Source of the DNA: Reticulitermes lucifugus
Taxonomy: Eukaryota > Arthropoda > Insecta > Blattodea > Rhinotermitidae
Direction of reading: 5' to 3'
DNA: 27,500 nt
Assembly: GCA_026260175.1 (NCBI GenBank)
Contig: JAKCWW010000126.1
Coordinates: 78,338 to 105,837, forward strand
Both the position numbers and the translations under genes were made by a program. The notes under the pieces are model-generated. The model was not told where the DNA came from. It searched no databases and saw only the letters and a program-made list of their open reading frames with translations. Shown one piece after another: positions 11,291 to 22,605 of this stretch; the stretch's first letter is position 1, and each line of letters opens with the position of its first letter.

Positions 11291-12034
11291 AGAAATATTT
11301 CATTCGATATTTGCAGAGAAAATGAAAACACATTTTATGTTCAATAACTTTTTTTTCGACAATCGTGCCTTTTATGAGATTATGTGGAAAAAGATGGTAG
11401 AGCCGGACAGGCCACAGATGATAATAAGGCGCATGCGCATTGCATGCTGGATAACTAAGGCTACAAACACACACTCAGAATATGTAATACTTATTTTTTC
11501 CCCCACGGCAACAATGTTTAGGCGAACGCGGCTCAATGTTACGTCTTGCCTGTCTTGGTCTAATTTATTCTCTCTCTTTCAGGTATTGATCACAAGAAAT
11601 ATTTTAAAATTTTCAGTTTCATGAGGGAAATTCTTGAGATACTGGAGAATTGTCATGCCAAAATATTGTAAATGTACAATATACAAAAACGGCTGCCTAG
11701 TTAAAACACGTGAAAATATGAAAGGCAGAGGTGAAATATTCTGCATGTGGCATTCCAGTTTTGCAGGGCTGTTACACATGACTTCAGTGGATTCCCCCAA
11801 TCTCATTCCCAATCCCAAGACCATTCGATTACCTTTTCAGTTCGTTGCCACAAGCCCCTTTTCCCCGATTTCGTCAAGGGTTGTGATACGGCCCAGAAGT
11901 GCATCACATTCGTTTTAGTACCGTTCACGGTAATGTAGTTCTGCCAGTTTTCCGCTTCGGGGAGGTGGTGTGACACTTGAACATTATACACGTTTTTCGT
12001 ATCCCGATGATGCCTTTAATAATATCGAGCAATT
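11291..12034. other. Unassigned AT-rich DNA
   Basis: Several overlapping short frames occur on both strands (11322-11991), none with a recognised domain or with splice signals that mark an exon. Nothing else is supported. Confidence 0.5.
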
Positions 12035-12160
12035 TTTGGAGTAACATGCAATTTGCGTCTCCAGGGTTGAAGATGGAGGCTGCATGTTACTCCGGAATAT
12101 TGGATCTACATAAAAGACTACACGGTGTCACAACCTAGAAGAACATCATTCCCATCTGTA
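12035..12160 (+). repeat. Family B repeat, copy 2, with 13 bp hairpin arms
   Basis: A perfect 13 bp inverted repeat, ggagtaacatgca at 12038-12050 and tgcatgttactcc at 12081-12093, encloses a 30-base loop that itself has short gtctcc/ggaggc complementarity. The core gttgaagatggaggc lies inside. Downstream gtgtcacaacctagaagaac corresponds to the gtaacatcccagaag block of the copy at 10190. The hairpin could be a feature of the ancestral element or chance within this copy. Confidence 0.55.
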
Positions 12161-12689
12161 GTGTCAGTCACACTTTGTGTCATTTCTTCTGAAGCTTTTG
12201 TTGATATTCCTTAGAGCGTTCATCATTGATTCTAAAAATTTATGTTTTCCTTCCATAAATAATTGCATCGAGATCGAACTTTGCATGTTGTTACATATAT
12301 GTGATAGATGTATAAAAGAGCGAAGGTTTGAAGTAGTGTAGATTAGCTTTTCGGGCTGCACCTCTCATTTCTCTGCACAAACAACAGACAAGTACAAATG
12401 GCAAGTACCTGCCACTCAGTCTGACTCTGGATCAGGTTTACCAAGTTAATGGTCGCCTTTATCCTATTCTCTTGTTTCATAGCTGTAGGATTATTTGGGA
12501 AGCCACTGCACTTGCCTTACGTTTCGTGTTTAAGTTCCTAAGGCGAAGGCAACCTAATTAATTGCAATTTTTTCTTCTTTATCTGGCTTCATTTATATAG
12601 GTTCCTACGTAAAAAACTATGATCATGATGATTATGATGAATGGTGAACTTTTACTGATGACAGTATAGCCTGAACGTAGTTGATTTTC
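12161..12689. other. Unassigned AT-rich DNA
   Basis: No gene, RNA or repeat recognised. A short degenerate GATGAT tract lies near 12620-12642. Confidence 0.5.
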
Positions 12690-13090
12690 TCGTGGTTGCA
12701 TGTGATCAAGAGATCAAACCGCGACCTCTCCACCTCCTTACGTTCTTACTCCAAGGCTATGAACCGCATCTGCGTGAATCCATGTTCAGTGTAAAGTACT
12801 GTCTATGCTTAGACAATTATGAACCATGTAAGAAGACGTATGGGGGAAAGGAAACACGGTTCCCCACATTCATAAGCTGGGCACTACATGAGAGTGGCCA
12901 GCTTCACGCCCTTTCCGCTTTAGCCCCTAGGGAAATAACGTCCGTTGTCCATTGAATAAGCGGCTGGTCGAACCACAGATGCTGTCTGCATGCGACACCG
13001 AAAAGAACAATCTTTTTCACCGACAGGAATCGAAACCCGACCCTCTGGTCATCTGACCCATGTCAAATCACAGTAGTGATTAAGTTAATT
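12690..13090 (-). mobile_element. Minus-strand SINE (family A)
   Basis: The head lies at the right end. On the minus strand a tRNA-like tttgacatgggtcagatgac leads into a B-box-like gggtttcgattcc (13026-13038). Further along, the body shares with the 21790-22105 copy a block that on the + strand reads gagtggccagcttcacgccc here (12890-12909) and gagtggtcagcttcacgcct there. It has the same orientation as that copy. The left limit is unclear. A second B-box-like segment near 12708-12720 may mark another truncated unit nested at the far end. Confidence 0.6.
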
Positions 13091-13834
13091 TCCATAACTT
13101 TTATACCTTTAATATATTTGAATAATGCTACGATACGTTTCTTAGTGAAGTGACTTACAGACACTCAGGCGCAGTGCTGAGTTGACGTGATATCACGCAG
13201 TCACTCTGATCACTTGAGTTTCTTGGATATTTCTGTAAAAATTCCGTAAAACATTGACAACATACCCGTGACAAAAGGCTACAGACTTCAGTAACACATT
13301 TCCAGTATCATCTATCACGTTGCGTTATTTCAGTACCGCAGTTTTCCGTCAATTAAATGAGCAACTGTGTTTGACGTGCAAGAGTTTGCCAGCTCTCCTT
13401 CGCGCCGAGAACTCGTTAACTTCCCACCTGCAGGAACAGATCAAAGCCCTTTTAGTGGACGTTTCTTGGTTCTCTACACACTGACACGACTGTCTTAGAG
13501 CACACAGTCTCAGCCCTTTGTCACTCCCCTAAGGCATTGACTGGAAGAGGTACAGCTTAAGGACGACAATGGGGTACTTAAAACTGCCAGCGACGAAGAA
13601 AACTGGAATGTCAAAGGAAAAGGTGGACTGCTGAATGAAACCTGAAGAGGCAGTGCTGCCTGCTCCACGAAGTGCAGAATTTCCCAGTATGATACTTCAG
13701 TTCTTGACTGCAACAAGTCAGGCCGAGCCACTTATTTATAGACGACATGTAATTATAACCATGTGGAACTTCTTGAAACACTGTATTGTTTTACAGAGCA
13801 ACACAAGACTTGAAGGTGGTTAAAGTAGCCTAAA
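13091..13834. other. Unassigned DNA
   Basis: There is a short minus-strand frame at 13510-13731 and a plus-strand frame at 13635-13823, both featureless and without homology that I recognise. Nothing else is supported. Confidence 0.5.
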
Positions 13835-14092
13835 GCCGATCAGGGTGGCCGTGCGGTCTAAGGCGTAGGTCTGCAGCCGGTTGATTGCTGGGATTGCGGG
13901 TTCGAATCCCGCTGAGGGCATGGATGTTTGTCTCTTGTATTAGTAGCGTGTTGTGTAGGTAGCGGCCTCTGTGACGAGCTGATCACTCGTTCAGAGGAGT
14001 CATACTGGGTGTGTCTCTAATTGGGTGTGATCTAGTAACCTTGGAAGGTGCGGCGTAGGCCCAATTCGGGCTGTAGCTCCACAGAAAAAAAA
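13835..14092 (+). mobile_element. tRNA-Leu/Ser-like SINE with A tail
   Basis: This is the best-preserved SINE in the window. A Pol III A box, tggccgtgcgg (13846-13856), is followed by tctaaggcg as in class II (Leu/Ser) tRNAs. A B box, ggttcgaatcc (13899-13909), sits in a T arm with perfect gcggg/cccgc pairing. A roughly 170 bp body follows, ending ctgtagctccacag and an A8 tract at 14085-14092. The flanks agcctaaa (13827-13834) and atcctaaa (14092-14099) agree at 7 of 8 positions and may be a short target duplication. The acceptor stem does not pair, so this is a retroposon and not a working tRNA gene. Mobilisation would need a LINE partner in trans. Confidence 0.85.
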
Positions 14093-14099
14093 TCCTAAA

Positions 14100-15170
14100 T
14101 ATTTGTCAATAAAATGGAACTACAACGTTGTGTGTTTAATACCTTTACTTATTTGGGGCTGTGTTTGTATAGGGACACAGAAGCACCAGCAGAAACGATG
14201 GTTAAGATCTTAATTTTTTCATTCTCTTTCAAGCTAATCCACCACAGTTATAACATGAATATTTAAAATACGGTTAAATTATTTGTGGACCATAGAAACA
14301 TGGGTTGTGAGAATTTACTGCATACCGCTCTAAGACATGTTAATGCAAAGGAGACAGTAAAGTGGCTAATAGGAAGAAGACATGGAGCTGATGAAGTAAT
14401 AATGTAAACGTCGTCGAAATCATGAAGATAATGTCTTCTTCAGTTATGTATAACTTGTCGGAAATTATTTAAATCTGGGTCTCAAAGTTTCTAGAAGAGA
14501 GGTACACGAGGAGGTTCCAGCTTTGCCTACAAAAAAAAAACTTGATTTCATCCACTGTGTCATTCATAATAACTACAGCAGTAGTGTATGTACGGCGGGT
14601 CGTGTTAACTGAAGGGATCTATGTAGTTTTATGGAACGACATAAAAGTACTAGAAAAGTCATTATTGGTGTTATTAATTTGGAAAACATTATATCAGTAA
14701 AATGCATTTAATACTTAAATATATTTCATTTAGTGACGTACATATGAGCACTTTGAATAAATGAATCTTTGTATATACGTGCATGGATGTAGGCTACTAT
14801 ACACTCTGTATCAGCTCAATCAACATCATTAACTTTAGCAGCACATCTTTTAAAATATTACTTCCTCTGAGGACGAACATTTATTTATATGCCCACGCCA
14901 ATCAATATCAGATGCTAGAGCAGAACCATCAGAGGAGACCGTTTGTATCATACCGAACATCTATATATCGCCCAGCTCCTGCACATATAAGGCGCAGCCT
15001 CACGACTGCATCTCTGATGGATATCTACAGGTGCTGTCACTTCCCATCTGCTGGAAATGGATAAGCTAACAGAATTAAGATTCGCTTGAAATCTCAATTT
15101 AGACACATAAGCCTAACCGTTTTCTTCTAACACGAATTAATAAGCATAAGCTAGACTTATTGTGAAAATT
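14100..15170. other. Unassigned AT-rich DNA
   Basis: There is a poly-A run near 14531-14540 and a featureless 93-codon plus frame at 14783-15064. No conserved domain, RNA or element was recognised. Confidence 0.5.
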
Positions 15171-15174
15171 CAAA

Positions 15175-15345
15175 TGTCCTGGTATTTCATGCCATGTCGA
15201 GTGGTTAAGTCGTAACCGACGTTTCGGAGGAGCGTAATACTCAATCTTCAGGGCTATCCAGTCCAGGCGACGTGATATAACATCGCAGAAGATTTTCATC
15301 TTATCAATACGGCTGTGAGAACCTCACATCTCGCAATGCTCTCCC
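15175..15345 (+). repeat. Dispersed repeat family B, copy 3
   Basis: It contains accgacgtttcgg, then caatcttcaggg, then gatataacatcgcagaagat, then tcatcttatcaatacggctg and gaacctcacatctcg. The second half aligns with 19523-19590 (gcataacatcttagaagatc, cttcatcaacaacgctg, gaacatcatatctcg) and its start with 10190-10300. The shared order across three loci supports one interspersed family. It has no coding content. Confidence 0.65.
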
Positions 15346-17535
15346 TATTTGTACAAAAGCTGCCATAATTTAATCTGAAATATTAACCAAAGATGCCAAT
15401 AGCAGTCTGTAGCCCACACTTTATGAACCGATAGCCTGATAAATTTCATAATAAACCGACTGCAACAAAGTTCGTAAAACATGAATCTTCATTTTAGTAC
15501 AGGAAGTTTGATTTGCATTTAAAACATACACATAAATATAACCTCTTCAAAATATGGGAAAGAGGGCGTGACAAAAGGATTCAGTATGCGTTGACACGTA
15601 ATCTGGTTTCTGTCGGCTTTAAGGGAATGGTTGTGAGCAGCAGGGGTCTCTCCCCAGGGTTCCGCTTTGGGCCAGTTCTGTCCCGGTGGGTTTCTAGCGG
15701 CAGGAAAGTAATCCTAATTAACTAGGACAGAGCAGACTGCAGGATTTTCTTGTGCGGCTACCAAGGCCCTACCTTGCCAGCTTAAAATTATTCCCATTCC
15801 GATGTTTGGTGGTCAAAACAATTTCAATTGGAAGAAATTTTCTGGTACCTTAAAAGCAAATATTGAAGATTTTCTTCTTTTGGGATGTGACCTTTTAAAA
15901 ATGTTGTATAACTAACAGCCTAACTGTTCCTATCTTCATGTTAGTCACTCTTGTTCGATTACCTTAGACGTTTAAAATTTCATACATGGATAACTATTTC
16001 CAAAGAACTTGCTGTTTCCATCTTCATGGTAGTCTATCTTCTTGGACTACCCTGTATGATAAAAATTCCCGCCAGCATTACATCGAATCCTCATCTGGTG
16101 TATGGAAGCAAAATTTATTTCGGACGTTAAATCAACTGAAATAAAATACAAGTACGGGCGGGAGAGTCGCGTTGATAGTGCAAGATGTAGGATCCTGTCA
16201 GTTAAAGCAACAGTCGCCCATGAAATTGCAGTTTCACGAGCATATAAAACTGTTCTGTTAACAAGTTCCGAACTGGTGACACAGAACACCGGCAGGACCA
16301 TAGACTCCGGAGATCACAGTTAACCGGTTACGCAAACCAGTTACTTCGGTAGAGAACAAGTCTGTATCAAGCTCGGCGTATTTTGGGGTAACCTACTTCG
16401 TACGAGTTTCAAATATACTAAAAGAAAAGACCAGCTGTTCTTCTTTGTAACGACTGTGTTTAGGACACCTGGCTGACAGTTACACCCATATTGCGCAAAG
16501 CCAAAGAAGCGACAAGTTTCAGGTATGAGTTTGACGTCTTGGTCCTTTTTAGCACTGATCTTTTATGGTTTAGTAATACCGCTTTTGTTGATTTAATAAG
16601 GTTGACAGTGGATGTTGTTCGATTTATCGAAATCTACGTATTATTAGCCCTTCACGATGATACATCAACTGACGAAATTAACCCGTTTGTTCCTCACTTG
16701 GTTTATAGTTCGTTGGCTTCTTGAAAATTAATATTTCAAGAAAACATTAATATTATGATTGCTTTAAATGAAACTTTCCGAACTCAATAAGCAATAAAAT
16801 GTAAAACTTGTATGCTTTGTTATTTAATAAATGTCATTTACGATCCGACAATGAAATCTTCAACAACACTCTAAGGATTTTCATTTACCTTCCTTATTTC
16901 TTAGTTATAATTTGCGTTTTGATTTTCAGTACTTTGTGGCTATCCGGAATTACTAAATCAAAAACGCCTTACAGTAAAGCCTATGTCTGTTGAGTGTTCT
17001 TGTTTACAAAACTGACAAAATTAAACATGTAGCCAATTTCAAGAAAGTGGAAAATATTATGTTGAGATTGGTTGTATTACGCAATAGTTTCCTTTTAACA
17101 TCTGAAGCGAATACACATATTTTCTTGTGCTACTCTCTCGCCTATATACAATCAGATAATAAAACACTGGAAGGGTGTAAGTTTCTGTCAAACTAGTATA
17201 ATAAGTCGTAAATTAGCTCACAATTATTGTGTTGCGACTTTCATTGACAACTGAGACCATTAAGTACTGTGGACCCGCTTTTCATATTGTTGCTTAAGTC
17301 CATTGCTGTTCAGTAATTCTGTCATTACTGAGACGAGTACCCAGCAGAGAGAGGCACGCTGCACAACGTTGTGTTTTACACATGTCGATCGGAAGTAAGC
17401 AGGAAGACCCTTTACTTAATCACAGAAAGAATAATTAAATAACTCCATGGAATATAGTTACTCTTGAGAAGCTGGTAGTTGCTTATATAATCAAGTCAAT
17501 CCCCGAATATTATAAAATCTTTGATTTCATTACCT
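15346..17535. other. Unassigned AT-rich DNA
   Basis: A slightly GC-richer patch at 15600-15720 (ggggtctctccccagggttc) has no recognised identity. A short plus frame at 16808-16993 has a hydrophobic stretch (residues about 25-46), but AT-rich sequence gives such stretches by chance and no splice context supports it as a signal-peptide exon. Nothing else seen. Confidence 0.5.
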
Positions 17536-17539
17536 TTTT

Positions 17540-17860
17540 CAGAAGTGCCTGACGGTGTTATTTACCCTGAGCAGATGAATCCGGTCCATACTCCCCTTCC
17601 TGTTTCTTTAAGATCCATTTTAGGCGGTTTCGCATAACTTCGTTACGTCTGTCCATCCATATGTCCACTTGTAACAGCACGGCTCTCACTGAATGGATTT
17701 TTGTGAAACTTTGTATTGGGGGCTTTTACGAAAATTTTTTGAGAAAGTTATAATTGGACAAAAATATCAGGCAGCTTACATGAAGACCTGAATATGTTTA
17801 TATTGTTGACAGCGGCACGAGATATTTTGTAGCTCGAGAATAAAGCAAAGGTAACCCATT
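17540..17860 (+). repeat. Dispersed repeat family C, copy 2
   Basis: The 5' part, cagatgaatccggtcc then ctgtttctttaagatcc and attttaggcggtttcgca, matches 26478-26530 (caaatgaatccaattcacgc, tgtttctttaaggcctattt). The 3' part matches the copy at 11038 through the TCC-rich, cggctctcactgaatgg and cttacatgaagacc blocks. This copy therefore links the other two into one family. There is no transposase frame. The right limit is uncertain. Confidence 0.7.
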
Positions 17861-17864
17861 CGTG

Positions 17865-19450
17865 CGTTTCCATGGCAACAAATACGTGTTGACAAATACG
17901 TGTAGGTCAACAACAATAAAAAGGGAACGCATTGTTGTGTATCCATAGCCACAATGATTACGCAAACGTGTCACAATATTACTTTATACGTATATTGCCT
18001 ATCTTGTTATATTGTAATGCCATTACACCGAAGTGTTCAAAACTGGTCACGTTCTATAATGTTTTCCTCACCAAAATCTTGTATGCACTTAATTTCTCTC
18101 CCATCCGAGCCACATGCTACAATCTGCTTATCCTCCTTGAATTGGGTACCCAATAATATTTGGCGAGGATAAAAAATCACGAAGCTTCTCATTATGTACT
18201 CACTACTTTGCTGCTATTTTCTCCGTCTTATGTCCAAATGTTCTTCTCAGGCACCATCGTTCTACGTTCTTCCGATACAAGAGAGAACAAGTTTCACATC
18301 CACGTAAAATAAGAGGCAAAGTTTTAGTTTTTATATTTTCATTTGTACGTTTATAGATGGCAGATCAGAAGACAAAGATTCTGAACTACTGGACAAGTAA
18401 TTTAAATCAATATACAATAAAATAAACCCTCCAGTATTTTTTACGCTTAATTACGACGGTGATATGTTTTTAGAAATGTCAGAGACTGTTATTGATAATT
18501 TAGTTTACTTCATCTAGCACGATGTTACTTATAAAAGTTTCTGATTTCTTTCTCTTCATATAAAGATACTTTCTCAAAGAAACAGGTTAAAGAAACACGA
18601 GCAAGCGGTCTTCGCCAGTTTAAGGTACTAACCCGTCATTTGTTTTCATATTATATTCTTGTTTTTTTGTGATATTATTAACATATTACCCTACGTCACA
18701 TAACTGCTCGTTATACTTAAACCGTGGGGGAAGAAGAGGTGTGGGTTTCTTATATACAGTGCAGTACCTACTTTGGAAACGTAACTTAAACACGTTACAT
18801 TGTAATAGTAATTTTTAAAATTCGCGTTAATGATATGATCGCTTGAGGATGGTAGTTTCCTGTCGAAAGTAGTAGCAGAAAAAAGTAAATAGTAATAGAT
18901 ACTTGTGTGTGACGGAAATATTTGGCAAATCACATGTGCATCTCTCTGTTCATCTACAACATTCACTTACGACCATGTACAAATAAGAATCTGTTCTTGT
19001 ATACGCCGTTCCGAACAGCTATCCGAGTGTACCTATGTTCTTAACCTCCAGCTGGCTATTACCTAGATCCTTAAGACAGTATCTGTTCCTACAATTCAAA
19101 TTTTCTTTACAACTGTGAGTACGTGAATGTTCCTCATTTTCTCACACACGACATTATTCTGCTGGTAGTTTCTATATACTCCTTAAAATCAAATGCTTAG
19201 CATATTCCACTTGAACACTTACGGTGCCCAAGTCTTTCCTCGATTCTCTCATACGCAGCTTCAGTTTCCAGACCCTAATCTCCACCATAGGATTCCGTTT
19301 ATTTCCTTCCTATTGCCACGTCTAATATTGATCTCTCCTTCCTCAGTGCTCCTTAGCAATACAATGAACAACAGTAACAGAAGACATTTCCGCCAATATA
19401 GCGAACATCTTTTTTTCTCCTAGTATCATTAAATGTCTCTCTCCACACTT
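17865..19450. other. Unassigned AT-rich DNA
   Basis: At 18838-18872 a gcttgaggatggtagtttcc-like block followed by tgtcgaaag recalls the family B core but is short. The (-) frame at 18691-18966 and the (+) frames at 17932-18172 and 19193-19423 are featureless. Nothing else is supported. Confidence 0.45.
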
Positions 19451-19454
19451 TTCT

Positions 19455-19605
19455 TGGACTGCTTGATCCTGATGATGATGGCGATATGCTTGTTCGAAAC
19501 TTCTTCAGCTCTACCAGACCACGTTGCATAACATCTTAGAAGATCTGACTTCATCAACAACGCTGTCAGAACATCATATCTCGTATAATTACATCTCTTT
19601 TCCAC
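19455..19605 (+). repeat. Dispersed repeat family B, copy 4
   Basis: It contains cctgatgatgatggcgatat, then gttcgaaacttcttc, then gcataacatcttagaagatc, cttcatcaacaacgctgtca and gaacatcatatctcgtat. The latter half aligns block by block with 15281-15335. Same strand as the other copies. No coding content. Confidence 0.65.
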
Positions 19606-20540
19606 AGCTCTGCAGTAATTCTTATGTGACTGAAATCTTCCCCAACAATAGGCACTTAACGTAGAGAAATCATAATGTAGTCTACTGGTCCAATTAGCAG
19701 CATATGATTGTCCACTTCATAAAATATACGTTTTTAAACTTGTTTGGTTTCCTTTATATCTTGCGTTCCTCAAAGGGCTAAACAACCTGAGACATAAATT
19801 ATGATTAATCTAGTAACAGTTTTACTCGTATATTTGTTGAACGTAATAATACAATATTCTTTAACTGTTTTGTGTCATACAAAAATATTCATTCCATATT
19901 ACAGGAACGAGACAAAATTTCAAATGAAACAAAACTTCAAATTCCTTAAATTATTATGTGTTTACATGCAGTGCATATGTAATATCGACACATGAAATTT
20001 TAAGTAGATTCTTCTCGCGACACGTCATTTGACGTGAATGCCAAGGTGGTTGTTACGTAACTAGAGTGGGTGGTGATTTTAACGGCGATGGATGAAAGTG
20101 CATCATACACCGCTGCCAATATCTAGTGAAGACTACGAATAAATGGTAAATTTCTTTTGGAATTCCGTGAGCAAAATGTACACAGTTGCTCACGTGGGTG
20201 CCTACTGCTGTAGATTGACTATGAACCATAACAGACGTCAGAACTATAGACTATTTAACAAACGTTCTGTTGTCCCTGTGTCTTAAGTGCCAAGCCACAA
20301 AGACGTATGGGAGAAACCAGATGAAGCCTCATGCATTTTTCACCCTTCAAGTCAAGTGGTTACTTTACGTACCATCAGGTTTATCATTTAAAATTCCATA
20401 TCCTACCTGAGAAGTGCATTGCTGTGTTCTGTATGGTTTTCAGAACAAACTGCGATTATTACCCTGTACAGCCTTAACTGACTGGTTTTTATAACCGAGA
20501 CAGTGTGTTTACTGTGTCGTATAAACTGAACCGTTAACTA
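19606..20540. other. Unassigned DNA
   Basis: AT-rich to about 20000, then somewhat more balanced. No domain, RNA gene or repeat pair was recognised. Confidence 0.5.
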
Positions 20541-20544
20541 TAAT

Positions 20545-20725
20545 ATAGATTCTTCTTCTTCGCTGGCTCTACAACCCTTGGTGGGTTTTGGCCTCATTGA
20601 CAACTGCCCTCCAGACTTCTCTATCGGCTGCTTTTATCCTCTATCCTCTGATTCCCATTGTCGCCAGGTCCGCCTTCTATCCACCTCCTCCTAGGACGTC
20701 CCATTCTTCTTCTGCTATCGAGTCT
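20545..20725 (-). repeat. Possible 3' end of a minus-strand retroelement
   Basis: The + strand reads ttcttcttcgctggctctac, then aacccttggtgggttttggc, and later tccacctcctcctaggacgt and cccattcttcttctgc. Read on the minus strand it is a GC-richer block ending in a (GAA)n-like tract. That is how several non-LTR elements with microsatellite tails end. I recall similar ggcgctacaaccc-type sequences being abundant in insect genomes, but I cannot name the family. Only one copy is present here. Confidence 0.35.
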
Positions 20726-21785
20726 TCATAATATAGATTACGTTTTATCAATAAAGTGTTAATTTCTACCCTAAATACATGTCCTACTACGTGCACGAGG
20801 AATGTCCTACTCAGTCCCCTCAGACCTATATTAACCAGCCTAAAGCGCCTGTCAGTAATGATAACTTTTATTGTCAACAACTGCGTGAACAGAATGATTA
20901 AAAGAGTGGAAAGGAGTATGGGAGAATATGGAGAATGGGAGAATACGTTGGAGGGAGTTGTGCTGGTGATGGTGCAGTTCTATGGTATTTTGATTATCTT
21001 CCATTTAAAGACACTGTTAGTAGTTTAGTATCTAGCATCAAAGGGTAGGATGCTTAATAAAGTGCAGAGATGTGTAAGAAAGCGGTCGTCGCCTAATCCG
21101 AGGCACTGTCACAGTATTTGGCTGCAGGTCTGATGGAAACCACGATCATTGTGTTAGGATGGACGGTCTGACCATTTGAGCCCGTCACCTCCGGCTTATG
21201 ATTAAGAAGCACTAATCACTCGACTGCGGAAGTTCGGGGCGTAACGATGTCTAAACGCAACAGTTAGCCAGATTAGTAAGTAGCACAAGTCAGATAATTA
21301 AATTAGGTGTAATTATTACACCAAAACGAACTCAGCTGGTGTGCCGGCACTTAACACGCAATCTACGAGAGTAATCTGCCATTAAAACAAGAAAGTTTAA
21401 AGTTTAAACGGCGAACCAGATAATTGTGAAAAATTGTATATTCGGTCCATCTTGCATAATGGATTCTGGGTGCTGTTGCTTGAATTAAATTATGTATTTG
21501 GAAGATGTTATAAAAAAAGAACATTAACGAAATAGAGATCATTCAATTCTTACCTCGATGTACTTGTTAAAATGAATGATTCTGAATATTAATGACACAA
21601 AGTATTGGTATGCATACTTACCCTACAGAATGGTGAGACGTAAAGTCACAGAATGAATTTGACTAATCAGAGTAATTATGTTAGTCGTGTATTTCCGACC
21701 TGAGCTCCAAAATGGATGAGACCAGACAGAGTCTCCGCGTGATGCAGTGACGTTTATAGTACAATAATTGCGTAAGTACTCACCC
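20726..21785. other. Unassigned DNA with a degenerate purine-rich repeat
   Basis: At about 20900-20956 there is an imperfect ggagaat/gggagaata tandem stretch, enough to keep a chance plus frame open (20756-21028). A minus-strand frame at 21623-21955 overlaps the neighbouring SINE. No conserved product is recognised. Confidence 0.45.
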
Positions 21786-21789
21786 AGTA

Positions 21790-22105
21790 GTTTCAAAGAA
21801 GCCAGTAAGGTGAACTCTATGTAAAGTTGTCCCTGTGCATGCCATGAAGGTAAATGGTGAGTTGAGGTAGAGAACCACTCATTCTCAACTGCACCACTAC
21901 TTGGAAATGAGTGGTCAGCTTCACGCCTTGGCTGCTTTACTCCCGGAGATAGCACCCAGTACCCATTTAAGCGGAGGCTGGGCGTGCCTGAGGAAAAAAG
22001 AGGACCAATTTCTTACCCCTGCTGGGATTTGAACCACGATGTTTTGAACGTCCAGTCGGTAGGACAGTCACCGTACCGACTGCGCTTCCGTGGATCGCAA
22101 CGGAA
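21790..22105 (-). mobile_element. Minus-strand SINE (family A), fairly complete
   Basis: Read on the minus strand, an A-box-like agcgcagtcgg (complement of 22076-22086) is followed by an anticodon-like stretch and the B box gtggttcaaatcc (complement of 22025-22037), then cagcaggggtaag, as in other family heads. The body contains aggcgtgaagctgaccactc, shared with 12890-12909, and the tail has gaatgagtgg and tggcatgcacagggaca, shared with 700-770. It is the copy that ties the separate head and tail fragments into one family. No A tail or target duplication could be defined. Confidence 0.7.
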
Positions 22106-22605
22106 CCAGTAAAGAATACCGTATATATTGCATAGGCCTGCGGTTTGTGTTAGCCAGTTGTTACCACAAAATATGACCTTAATAAAATCCAAAGTAGCCA
22201 TTATGAACTGCTCCAACGTGGCATATAAAATTCCCCAATCAGTTCATCCTAATGTACTGTGTGAAGCAACATTTGTTAAACTATATTCTTAATCCTTTCC
22301 ATTCTGAGGTCTTCATTAGGAATCCATTGCATTTGTATGTATTTCATATGAAATTTTCAAATTAAACTCACGGGAATCTAAAAATGAATGGCTTAAAGTG
22401 TCAAGAGATGGCAAGACAGATTTCTTTTCACTGGCAGGCCTATGCCACACGGTACAGGTAACAAAGAAGACTGACCGGTTACAACACGATGTATCTCGTT
22501 CGTAGCATTGAAAGGATTAAGGCCGAACCATGCAATATCGTTTTTACGACAGGGCAAGGAGTCACTGATGTGATAAATTCGAATCATATGTCTTGTTTGT
22601 TGCAG
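22106..22605 (+). other. Intron upstream of the Notch-ligand exon, with 3' splice signals
   Basis: This is AT-rich sequence ending in a pyrimidine-rich tract, tgtcttgtttgttgcag (22589-22605), that supplies the acceptor AG. A branch-point-like cactgat lies at 22563-22569, about 37 bases upstream of the junction, a usual distance. No signal-peptide exon is recognisable here. Confidence 0.75.

Noticed and set aside
13835..13925. Functional tRNA-Leu or tRNA-Ser gene
   Set aside because: The T arm and boxes are good but the acceptor ends do not pair, and a SINE body with an A tail follows.
15600..15720. RT-like fragment suggested by a Pro/Gly-rich translation
   Set aside because: No ordered set of reverse-transcriptase motifs could be found in any frame.
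16808..16993. Hydrophobic short frame as a candidate signal-peptide exon of the Notch-ligand gene
   Set aside because: Its hydrophobic residues reflect AT-rich codons, the hydrophobic segment is far from the start, and no donor site in the right phase follows.
20900..20956. Purine-rich stretch as a coding repeat
   Set aside because: It is a short degenerate GGAGAAT simple repeat in a frame with no other coding signal.
22489..22605. ATG upstream of the exon, suggesting an open frame starting at 22489
   Set aside because: The residues before 22606 lack a signal peptide or Notch-ligand similarity, and a good acceptor site explains the start of the conserved region.
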